From positions 1 to 11,693 of the forward strand of contig SAUS01000072.1 in assembly GCA_004000625.1 (NCBI GenBank): a stretch of 11,693 nucleotides of DNA, read 5' to 3'. Every line of letters starts with the position of its first letter. Positions within the stretch are counted from its first letter, which is position 1. The notes beneath the pieces were generated by a model, which was not told the origin of the DNA, did not search any database, and saw nothing but the letters and a program-made list of their open reading frames with translations. The stretch is from Candidatus Cibiobacter qucibialis (GTDB lineage: Bacteria > Bacillota > Clostridia > Oscillospirales > Ruminococcaceae). Shown here in pieces: positions 1-5,433 of this stretch. The translations under genes and the position numbers were made by a program.

Positions 1-70
1 CCATCACGTTTAAGGTTCCACAAGTTTCAGTATTGTTCAATTTTCAAGGTCCTGCGCTGTTTGAAACAGC
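1..70 (-). other. rRNA operon leader (5' part, continues off left edge)
   Basis: Read on the minus strand, this stretch contains ACCTTGAAAATTGAACAATA (positions 49-30), which resembles the conserved CTTTGAAAACTnAACAA element found upstream of 16S (and 23S) rRNA in Bacillota precursor transcripts. It lies immediately downstream of three tandem TTGACR-17-TAAAAT-type promoters pointing off the left edge, the usual layout for an rRNA operon. No mature rRNA sequence is inside the window, so the identity rests on the leader motif and promoters. A small hairpin, GCTGTTT/AAACAGC (56-70), sits at the predicted transcript start. Confidence 0.6.
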
Positions 71-76
71 TTGTTT

Positions 77-105
77 ATTTTACTTCATCAAGTCCTGTTT
101 GTCAA
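77..105 (-). promoter_or_regulatory. rRNA-type promoter P3 (leader-proximal)
   Basis: On the minus strand the -35 is TTGACA (105-100), the spacer is 17 bp and the -10 is TAAAAT (82-77). An A/T-rich block with AAAAAA lies just upstream of the -35 and fits an UP element. The predicted start, about 7 bases past the -10, is near position 70, where a GCTGTTT/AAACAGC hairpin begins. It is the closest of three promoters to the rRNA leader and looks like a duplicate of the promoter at 171-199, 94 bp upstream. Confidence 0.85.
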
Positions 106-170
106 GTACTTTTTTGAAATTTTCTTAAACAATCTTTTCAATCAGCCGCTGTCTTTCGGACAGCTTTATT

Positions 171-199
171 AAAATACCACATCAGGTTTGATTTGTCAA
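171..199 (-). promoter_or_regulatory. rRNA-type promoter P2
   Basis: On the minus strand the -35 is a perfect TTGACA (199-194), the spacer is 17 bp and the -10 is TATTTT (176-171), with an AAAAAA-containing UP-like block upstream. The predicted start near 164 coincides with the first base of a GCTGTC/GACAGC hairpin (148-164). It shares TTCAAAAAAG upstream of the -35, TTGACAAA, and TGATG in the spacer with the promoter at 77-105, which suggests tandem duplication. Confidence 0.82.
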
Positions 200-293
200 C
201 AGCTTTTTTGAAGTTTTTCCAAATTTTCTGATGCTGCTTTGTCCAGCCAGGCGCCCCCTATTGGATATCGCCTGTGCTATTCAAAGTGGTGTT

Positions 294-322
294 ATTTTAG
301 CACATGCAAGTGTCATCGTCAA
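294..322 (-). promoter_or_regulatory. rRNA-type promoter P1 (most distal)
   Basis: On the minus strand the -35 is TTGACG (322-317), the spacer is 17 bp and the -10 is TAAAAT (299-294). It is about 90 bp past the sigF stop codon and points the same way as the two downstream promoters. Unlike those, it is not preceded by an obvious A-tract and does not start with a hairpin. No coding sequence lies between it and the left edge, so its transcript should enter the rRNA leader. Confidence 0.75.
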
Positions 323-410
323 GGGCAAAACGTGCAGAAGTCATACTTTTGTCGAATCGCACAGTTTTTATGGCTCCGAATTGGAAAAACAGCCATCATT
401 TTGTGTTTTC

Positions 411-1106
411 TTATTCGCTTGTCAGCTCTTTGCGCATCCATTTCAAAATCTTTCGTTCGCGGCGCGATATCTGTACCTGGGTAGTACCAAGGATTTGTGC
501 CGTTTCACTTTGGGTTTTGCCCGCATAAAAGCGCAGGCGGATGAGCTGCCGGTCGGATTCATTCAGTCGTTTCAATATTTCCGCCAAACCGATCCGTTCC
601 GCCAATACTTCTTCCGGTGAATCCACCGGGATATCCCATTCTCTTGTTCCGTCCTCATCATCCGCCGGGGTCAGGGAGATAACCGGCATAGCAGCCTGAA
701 TGGATACCGCCACCTGCTCCGGCGTTGCCCCCAGGTTTTGTGCCAGCTGTGCCACGGTTGGCTCTGCGCCGGTCAGCTTCATTAGGCGTTCCCGTTCCGC
801 TGTCACTTTTAATCCAAGTTCTTTGATCGAACGGCTGACCTTAACAGTTCCCCCGTCCCGGAACAGCTTTTTGATCTCACCCAAGATGACCGGCACCGCA
901 TAGGTGGAGAAACAGACCCCGCGGTTCGGGTCAAACCCATCGCACGCTTTGACAAGCCCCAGGCAGCCCGCCGAATACAATTCTTCGTATTCGATGCCGC
1001 GGCCTGTAAAACGGCCAGCACAGGAATGTACAAGGCCAAGGTTTTTCTGGATGAACTCCGTGCGCGGTAATGTGGTAAAAAGTGCGGTGGGATTTGCGGT
1101 TGCCAT
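411..1106 (-). CDS. sigF: RNA polymerase sporulation sigma factor F
   Basis: Sigma-F directs RNA polymerase to early forespore genes and is held inactive by the anti-sigma factor SpoIIAB. The 231-residue product shows sigma-70 region 2 (about 25-92), including EELYSAGCLGLVKA and FSTYAVPVILGEIKK, then RDGGTVKVSRSIKELG typical of the SigF/SigG branch. Region 3 is near 100-140, and region 4 (about 175-228) has an HTH with QSETAQILGTTQVQISR. SigF is preferred over SigG because the gene follows spoIIAA and spoIIAB. The ATG at 1106 was chosen because GGAGG lies 8 bases upstream; the frame stays open back to a TTG at 1256, but that start has no well-spaced RBS and the extra 50 residues look unlike the family. 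B. subtilis SigF is slightly longer, about 255 residues. Confidence 0.95.
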   Translation of the reverse strand: MATANPTALFTTLPRTEFIQKNLGLVHSCAGRFTGRGIEYEELYSAGCLGLVKACDGFDPNRGVCFSTYAVPVILGEIKKLFRDGGTVKVSRSIKELGLKVTAERERLMKLTGAEPTVAQLAQNLGATPEQVAVSIQAAMPVISLTPADDEDGTREWDIPVDSPEEVLAERIGLAEILKRLNESDRQLIRLRFYAGKTQSETAQILGTTQVQISRRERKILKWMRKELTSE

Positions 1107-1170
1107 ATCAGCTGCCTCCCTGCAATCGGGAACGAACGTCTGCCCTGCCACTAGGCGTTGATTCGTTCCG

Positions 1171-1199
1171 GTTTTAGCGGGCATATCCGCAACGGTCAA
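1171..1199 (-). promoter_or_regulatory. possible internal promoter upstream of sigF
   Basis: In the gap between spoIIAB and sigF the minus strand reads TTGACC (1199-1194), 17 bp, TAAAAC (1176-1171). The -35 fits sigma-A well and the -10 only moderately. It would start a transcript near 1164, at the edge of an 8-bp inverted repeat (GGAACGAA/TTCGTTCC, arms 1162-1169 and 1129-1136) just before the sigF RBS. A vegetative promoter for sigF alone would be surprising, so chance is a serious alternative. Confidence 0.25.
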
Positions 1200-1259
1200 C
1201 AGATTCCACTCTGCTGTACTGGCTGATTCTGCCCTATGTAGGAGCGCACACGCCAAAAC

Positions 1260-1691
1260 TCACCGGGAATCCAGGTGACGGCTCATGGTAACGCGTGTTC
1301 CCCGTCCCGGTGCAGAGGATACATGGACCCGATCCATAAAGCTCTGCATTACCGCAAAACCCAGGCCCGCGCGCTCGTCCGGGTTGCCGGTGGTATACAT
1401 TGGCTCCATTGCCTTGGCAACGTCCGGGATACCAACGCCTTTATCCGATATGGTAATGCGCACATTGCCGCCCTCATACAAAACAGCCGTCATCGTAATG
1501 GGGCCGACGGTATCCGGATAGGCATGGACGATGCAGTTGGTGACAGCTTCTGACACGGCCGTTTTGATATCCGCCAGCTGCGGCACGGTCGGGTCCGCCT
1601 GGGCCAGAAACGCCGCAAGTGCCGCACGGGAAAAACTTTCGTTGACGCTGCGGCTGGCAAAGGTCATTTTGACCTGATTCAGCATTTTCAT
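1260..1691 (-). CDS. spoIIAB: anti-sigma F factor / SpoIIAA serine kinase
   Basis: SpoIIAB binds and inhibits sigma-F and phosphorylates SpoIIAA with ATP, so it is the switch that confines sigma-F activity to the forespore. The 143-residue product (146 in B. subtilis) is a GHKL-fold ATPase. It has an N-box around SEAVTNCIVHAY, with E48 and N52 in the positions expected for catalysis and Mg binding. The G1 box is ISDKGVGIPDVAKAMEPMYT, and the glycine-rich ATP lid is ERAGLGFAVMQSFMDRV. The ATG at 1691 has GGAGG 7 bases upstream; upstream in-frame codons overlap spoIIAA and are not needed. It begins 19 bases after spoIIAA and ends 153 bases before sigF, an unusually wide gap for this operon. Confidence 0.96.
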   Translation of the reverse strand: MKMLNQVKMTFASRSVNESFSRAALAAFLAQADPTVPQLADIKTAVSEAVTNCIVHAYPDTVGPITMTAVLYEGGNVRITISDKGVGIPDVAKAMEPMYTTGNPDERAGLGFAVMQSFMDRVHVSSAPGRGTRVTMSRHLDSR

Positions 1692-1710
1692 GATGTGACC
1701 TCCCCCACGA

Positions 1711-2007
1711 TCAAACGTAATGGATATGCGCCAGGTCCAGCATGCGGCGCACGGTATCCGGTGCGTTTTGCACAACAAGCCGCCCACCGAGGCCGGACAT
1801 CTGGCGCCCGCGGCCCAGAATCAGCCCCACACCGGAGGAATCCATAAAAGTAACGCCGGAAAAATCCATCGTCAGCAATTCCGGCATGCGGGCATCGATC
1901 TGCGCATCAATTTCACGCCGTAGGGCCTGCGCGGCATGGTGGTCGATCTCACCGGTCAGGTAAGCCGCCAATGTTCCCTGCGCCGGAACAAAACAAACTT
2001 TCGCCAA
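1711..2007 (-). CDS. spoIIAA: anti-anti-sigma factor SpoIIAA
   Basis: SpoIIAA is the STAS-domain antagonist of SpoIIAB: when dephosphorylated (by SpoIIE, not in this window) it displaces sigma-F from SpoIIAB. The 98-residue product covers a full STAS domain. Its phosphorylation loop reads FMDSSGVGLILGR, with S58 at the same position as the phosphoserine of B. subtilis SpoIIAA. The start is TTG at 2007: it is the only start codon before an in-frame TGA at 2028-2026, and GAGGTGG (2023-2017) lies 9 bases upstream. It is the first gene of the spoIIA operon, only about 40 bases after the terminator that ends the folC transcript. I see no convincing sigma-H or sigma-A promoter in that space. Confidence 0.95.
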   Translation of the reverse strand: MAKVCFVPAQGTLAAYLTGEIDHHAAQALRREIDAQIDARMPELLTMDFSGVTFMDSSGVGLILGRGRQMSGLGGRLVVQNAPDTVRRMLDLAHIHYV

Positions 2008-2045
2008 GGGGGTTGTCCACCTCTTTCATTTTTGGTAATAGCAGC

Positions 2046-2091
2046 AAAAAGCGCCCTGCTGCTGGGGTATGTTCCCAGTATACAGGGCGCT
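2046..2091 (-). terminator. rho-independent terminator after folC
   Basis: A perfect 9-bp stem, AGCGCCCTG/CAGGGCGCT (2050-2058 with 2083-2091), carries an inner CTGGG/CCCAG stem (2062-2066 with 2074-2078). On the minus strand it is followed at once by TTTTT. It lies 27 bases past the folC stop and should end the vanZ-folC transcript. It falls directly before spoIIAA, leaving only about 40 bases for a spoIIA promoter unless that promoter overlaps the hairpin. Confidence 0.85.
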
Positions 2092-2117
2092 GTGCGCATA
2101 TTTTGTTGGAATTGGGG

Positions 2118-3416
2118 TTACTTTTCCGCTTCTTTGAGCAGCAGTGGACGGGCCTGAGCAGCAAGGTAAAGGCTGCCGCACACCACCACACCAGCCAGGT
2201 TGTTTTCATCGGCGTAATCCACCGCAAGGCGGATGGCCTTTGCCACGCTGGGGGCGGCTTCGGCATCCATATGGTACTTGGCTTCCTCCTCCAGTTCTTC
2301 TGCCGTCATGGCGCGGGGGCTATCCGGCGTGACGGTAAAGACCTTCTCAAAGCAGGGGGCCAGGTTTTCCAGCATTTTGCTGTGATCCTTATCTTTCAGC
2401 AGGCCAAGGACCGCCACAAGGTTGCCGTCATATCCGGCTTCTTTCAGAGTTGCAGCAAGGGCTGCGGTACCATCGGCATTGTGGCAGCCATCCAGCAGCA
2501 GCAACGGGTGGCGGCGCATGACCTCGATCCGTGCGGGCATTTTGGCATCCCGCAGACCGGTTTCAATCGCTTCATCGGGGATCTCGTAATGGTATTCCCG
2601 CCAGAGGGCCAGAGCAATTTCCACCGCCATAGCGGCATGGTTGGCCTGATGCTTGCCAGGGAATTGCAGCAGAGCACGATAGCCGCCGTAATCAACATAG
2701 TTTTCCAGCGGGCGGCACTTGAGCTGCTGCAAATCGGCGGTATCCGGCACCACCAGCGAGGTATGCGCGTTGGCCGCGGCGGTCAGCAGCGGGCCCATGG
2801 CCTCCTCCGGCTGCTCGGGGTAGCAGACAACCACGCTACCCTCTTTGATGATACCAGCTTTTTCGGCGGCGATCTCGGCAAGGGTATCGCCCAAAATTTC
2901 GGTATGATCCATGCCGATGCGGGTAATGGCCGCAACCAGCGGCGCGGGGATGACATTGGTGGCGTCATAGCGGCCGCCAAGGCCGGTTTCCACCACGGCA
3001 AAATCACACTTCTGGCGGGCAAACCAGAGGAAGGCAATGGCGGTAACGGCTTCAAACTCCACCGGGCCTTCCCCGCCCTCAGCGATGATGGCATCGGCAG
3101 CATCCAGCACTTTCCGGGTCAGGCTGGCCAGGGTGCGCGGGGACATCATCTGTCCATTGATCTGAAAACGCTCCCGAAAATTGAGAACATACGGACTGAT
3201 GGTAAGGCCCGTTTTGTAGCCCGCATGGGTCAGGATAGAAGATGTCATAGCGGCAAGGGTCCCCTTGCCGTTGGTGCCCGCAATATGGATGCACTTAAAC
3301 TGCTTTTCCGGGTTTCCAAGGTGGTCCAGCAGTGCCTGCATGCGCTCCAGGGATGCGCCGCTGCGGGGCAGACGCGGCAGGGCATGCAGGGCTTCAATCG
3401 CCTGTTGTTCTGTCAT
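2118..3416 (-). CDS. folC: bifunctional folylpolyglutamate / dihydrofolate synthase
   Basis: This Mur-ligase-family enzyme uses ATP to add glutamate to dihydropteroate and/or tetrahydrofolate, trapping folate coenzymes in the cytoplasm. The 432-residue length matches the family. The P-loop AGTNGKGT is at 46-53, the substrate-loop region has SPYVLNFRERFQING near 74-88, and the Mg/ATP-site motif ETGLGGRYDATN is at 143-154. HTEILGDT (171-178) is followed by AAEKAGIIK, and the C-terminal domain has DGCHNADG (309-316). The ATG at 3416 has AGGAGA 8 bases upstream and overlaps the vanZ-like stop as ATGA, so the two genes are probably translationally coupled. It is the last gene before the terminator at 2046-2091. 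I cannot tell whether it has both activities. Confidence 0.95.
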   Translation of the reverse strand: MTEQQAIEALHALPRLPRSGASLERMQALLDHLGNPEKQFKCIHIAGTNGKGTLAAMTSSILTHAGYKTGLTISPYVLNFRERFQINGQMMSPRTLASLTRKVLDAADAIIAEGGEGPVEFEAVTAIAFLWFARQKCDFAVVETGLGGRYDATNVIPAPLVAAITRIGMDHTEILGDTLAEIAAEKAGIIKEGSVVVCYPEQPEEAMGPLLTAAANAHTSLVVPDTADLQQLKCRPLENYVDYGGYRALLQFPGKHQANHAAMAVEIALALWREYHYEIPDEAIETGLRDAKMPARIEVMRRHPLLLLDGCHNADGTAALAATLKEAGYDGNLVAVLGLLKDKDHSKMLENLAPCFEKVFTVTPDSPRAMTAEELEEEAKYHMDAEAAPSVAKAIRLAVDYADENNLAGVVVCGSLYLAAQARPLLLKEAEK

Positions 3417-4033
3417 AAATATTCTCTCCTATCTGGGCTTTCGGGACGGTCATCCGCTGTGTTGATCCGGTCGGCGCGCTGCTGGCGCAGCAGCTCGGCC
3501 CGTTCGGCACGCAGGCGGCGGTTTTCTTTTTTCATGGCATGGAAAGAGGTCAGCCCGCGCACGATGAGCAGCAACAGCAGGGCCACGAACAAACCGGCAA
3601 TCACACCGCCGAAGTCGATCCACACATCCCGCACGGACGAAGTGCGGCCCGGCACATACAGCTGGATGGTTTCATCCAGCAGCGCGGTCGCCATGCCGCC
3701 CAGCATGGGCCAGCTGACATGGCGCACAAAACGGCGGGTATAAACCCGCAGGCAGAGCATAAGCAGGAAGCCTTCCAGCGTGAACTCTGAAAAATGCGCC
3801 AGCTTGCGCACAACATGTTCGCTCAGCGGGCCGATATTGAGATGTGCCAGGATGGCATTGATTTTTTGCATGACCTCATGGCTGCGGGCCGACGAGATGG
3901 AGCTGGTTTCCAGGGAGTTATGAAAGATAAACAGAATGCACCAGACCAGCGCAATGGTAAAAATGATCCGGAACGCAATCAGCCACGGGCTGGTGTGTTT
4001 GTGGGCAAGGGTGGTTTCGTCCATATATTCCAT
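3413..4033 (-). CDS. VanZ-like family membrane protein
   Basis: A 206-residue integral membrane protein with the VanZ-like signature: FHNS after the first membrane segment (about 17-37), RKLAHFSEF (76-84), DETIQ (120-124), PGR (128-130) and a following D-x3-D-x-GG pattern (136-143). Hydrophobic segments near 84-97, 107-125 and 140-160 suggest four membrane spans. The last 45 residues form a charged, probably helical cytoplasmic tail (KKENRRLRAERAELLRQQR). VanZ was named from a teicoplanin-resistance cluster, but most homologues have no known biochemical role and no van genes are present here. The ATG at 4033 has GGAGG 6 bases upstream. It is the first gene of a two-gene transcript with folC, sharing 4 bases with it. 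Confidence 0.88.
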   Translation of the reverse strand: MEYMDETTLAHKHTSPWLIAFRIIFTIALVWCILFIFHNSLETSSISSARSHEVMQKINAILAHLNIGPLSEHVVRKLAHFSEFTLEGFLLMLCLRVYTRRFVRHVSWPMLGGMATALLDETIQLYVPGRTSSVRDVWIDFGGVIAGLFVALLLLLIVRGLTSFHAMKKENRRLRAERAELLRQQRADRINTADDRPESPDRREYL

Positions 4034-4070
4034 ATGTTACCTCCTTTGCAGCAGAATACATTGGGCACAA

Positions 4071-4099
4071 CCGGGCTTGCGGGAATGATTCCCACCCGG
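4071..4099 (-). other. hairpin in vanZ-folC 5' leader
   Basis: Two nested inverted repeats, CCGGG/CCCGG (4071-4075 with 4095-4099) and GGGAAT/ATTCCC (4081-4086 with 4088-4093), lie between the predicted transcript start (near 4104) and the vanZ-like RBS. They would fold in the leader RNA. There is no U-tract, so it is not a terminator; it may affect stability or translation, or be an operator. Confidence 0.45.
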
Positions 4100-4110
4100 C
4101 TGCGCGTTTG

Positions 4111-4139
4111 ATTATACCATTCCGTACCGGATATGGCAA
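4111..4139 (-). promoter_or_regulatory. sigma-A promoter for vanZ-like/folC
   Basis: On the minus strand the -35 is TTGCCA (4139-4134), the spacer is 17 bp and the -10 is a perfect TATAAT (4116-4111), with an extended TG motif (TGGTATAAT). The predicted start is near 4104, giving a leader of about 70 bases to the vanZ-like ATG. It lies in the space after lysC and makes vanZ-folC independent of the amino-acid operon. Confidence 0.88.
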
Positions 4140-4140
4140 C

Positions 4141-4164
4141 AGCCCCCGCCGGGCGGCAGGGGCT
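4141..4164 (-). terminator. GC-rich hairpin after lysC, possible weak terminator
   Basis: AGCCCC/GGGGCT and GCC/GGC arms form a GC-rich stem with one mismatch about 40 bases past the lysC stop. On the minus strand it is followed by GTTGCC rather than a U-run, and that sequence is already the -35 region of the next promoter. It may slow or partly end transcription of the amino-acid operon, but it is not a canonical terminator. Confidence 0.4.
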
Positions 4165-4203
4165 GAAACTTGTAAACTTTTTACACCAGATGGATATTAC
4201 CGC

Positions 4204-5409
4204 TTACTGGATGAAAGCATCATGGATGGCGGCAACAGCACGGTCAGCATCGGCTTTATCAATGATCACGCTGATCTTGATCTCGCTGGTAGAGATCATA
4301 TGGATGTTGATGTTCTGGCTGTAGAGAGCTTCAAACATGGTGGAAGCCGTGCCAGGGTGGCTCTGCATACCGGCACCGACAATGCTGACCTTGGCGCAGT
4401 CATTGTTGACGGTGATCTTATCAGTGCCAAAGCGGGTCTTATTGGATTCCAGCACTGCACGAGCGGTTTCAGCTTCGCCCTTGGAGCAGGTAAAGATCAC
4501 ATCCTTGCAGCCAGCGCTGCCGGAAGACTGCAGAATGATATCCACGTTGATGTTTTTCTGTGCCAGCAGGCTGAACACCTTGAAGGACATACCCGGCACA
4601 TCGGGAACTTCCAGGATCGAAACAACAGCGACGTCCTCATCTTTTGCAACGCCTTTGATCAGCATACCTTCCACTTTGGTTTCCTCCTTAACAACGGTGC
4701 CGGGCACCGGATTGATGCTGGACAGAACTTCCAGCTCGACGCCATACTTTTTGGCAAGTTCTACACTGCGGTTGTTGAGCACCTGTGCACCCAGGGATGC
4801 CAGTTCCAGCATCTCGTCAAAGGTGATCTCCTTCAGGCGGGTAGCCTTGGGAATCTTGCGCGGGTCGGCAGTATACACACCTTCCACATCGGTATAGATC
4901 TGGCAGCGGTCTGCATGCAGAGCGGCTGCCAAGGCAACGGCGGAAGTATCGCTGCCGCCGCGGCCCAGGGTGGTGATATCATCCGAACGGTTCAGTCCCT
5001 GAAAACCAGCTACAACTACCACGCGGTTGCGGGCCAGCTCACTTTCCACACGCTCGGTGTTCAGGCGCTTAATGCGGGCTTTGGTGTAAGCGCGGTCGGT
5101 GTTGAAGCCGGCCTGCCAGCCGGTCAGGCTGACGGACGGAACACCGATTTCCTGCAGCGCCATGGCCAGCAGCGAGATGGAAATCTGCTCGCCGGTGGCC
5201 AGCAGCATATCCATTTCGCGGTGGGACGGATCACTGGTGATCTCGGCCGCTTTGGTAATCAAGTCATCGGTGGTATCCCCCTGGGCAGAAACAACAACAA
5301 CAACATCGTTGCCCTGGTTGCGGGTGTTGGCCACAATGCGCGCAACATTAAAGATGCGGTCACGATCCTTGACCGAGGTACCGCCGAACTTTTGTACGAT
5401 AAGACCCAT
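4204..5409 (-). CDS. lysC: aspartate kinase (LysC / aspartokinase II type)
   Basis: Aspartokinase phosphorylates aspartate with ATP, the committed step towards lysine, methionine and threonine. The 401-residue product starts with KFGGTSV (7-13). It has GEQ in ATGEQISISLLAMAL (71-85), TLGRGGSDTSAVALA (147-161) and YTDVEGVYTADPR (172-184), all typical of the amino-acid kinase domain. The C-terminal part holds two ACT domains (about 262-335 and 338-401) that bind effectors such as lysine or threonine. Length and architecture match monofunctional aspartokinase II of B. subtilis. The ATG at 5409 is preceded by GGAGG and GAGGT, and the gene starts 24 bases after thrB. An internal SD plus GTG at codon 246 could give a separate beta subunit. 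V36-V40 is encoded by a GTT repeat. Confidence 0.96.
   Translation of the reverse strand: MGLIVQKFGGTSVKDRDRIFNVARIVANTRNQGNDVVVVVSAQGDTTDDLITKAAEITSDPSHREMDMLLATGEQISISLLAMALQEIGVPSVSLTGWQAGFNTDRAYTKARIKRLNTERVESELARNRVVVVAGFQGLNRSDDITTLGRGGSDTSAVALAAALHADRCQIYTDVEGVYTADPRKIPKATRLKEITFDEMLELASLGAQVLNNRSVELAKKYGVELEVLSSINPVPGTVVKEETKVEGMLIKGVAKDEDVAVVSILEVPDVPGMSFKVFSLLAQKNINVDIILQSSGSAGCKDVIFTCSKGEAETARAVLESNKTRFGTDKITVNNDCAKVSIVGAGMQSHPGTASTMFEALYSQNINIHMISTSEIKISVIIDKADADRAVAAIHDAFIQ
4672..4689 (-). promoter_or_regulatory. internal RBS and start for aspartokinase beta subunit
   Basis: Inside lysC the minus strand carries AAGGAGG (4689-4683), then 8 bases, then an in-frame GTG (4674-4672, codon 246); an in-frame ATG follows three codons later. 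Translation from the GTG would give a 156-residue protein made of both ACT domains. B. subtilis aspartokinase II is an alpha2-beta2 enzyme whose beta subunit (about 163 residues) comes from exactly this kind of internal start. The SD match is seen directly; its use is inferred. Confidence 0.6.
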
Positions 5410-5433
5410 AAAGACCTCTTCCTCCCTGTTCCC

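Noticed and set aside
148..176. Plus-strand terminator (GCTGTC/GACAGC then TTTATT)
   Set aside because: No plus-strand gene precedes it; the hairpin is better explained as the start of the minus-strand rRNA leader.
1692..1787. Longer spoIIAB start at 1787
   Set aside because: It overlaps spoIIAA, and the extra 32 residues do not match the family; the ATG at 1691 has an excellent RBS.
1971..3743. 590-codon plus-strand open frame across spoIIAA, folC and vanZ
   Set aside because: It runs opposite three well-supported genes and through a terminator, with no RBS or family resemblance; a shadow of codon bias.
5284..5303. Short AAC/GTT trinucleotide repeat
   Set aside because: It encodes the conserved valine-rich beta strand at residues 36-40 of LysC and needs no other explanation.
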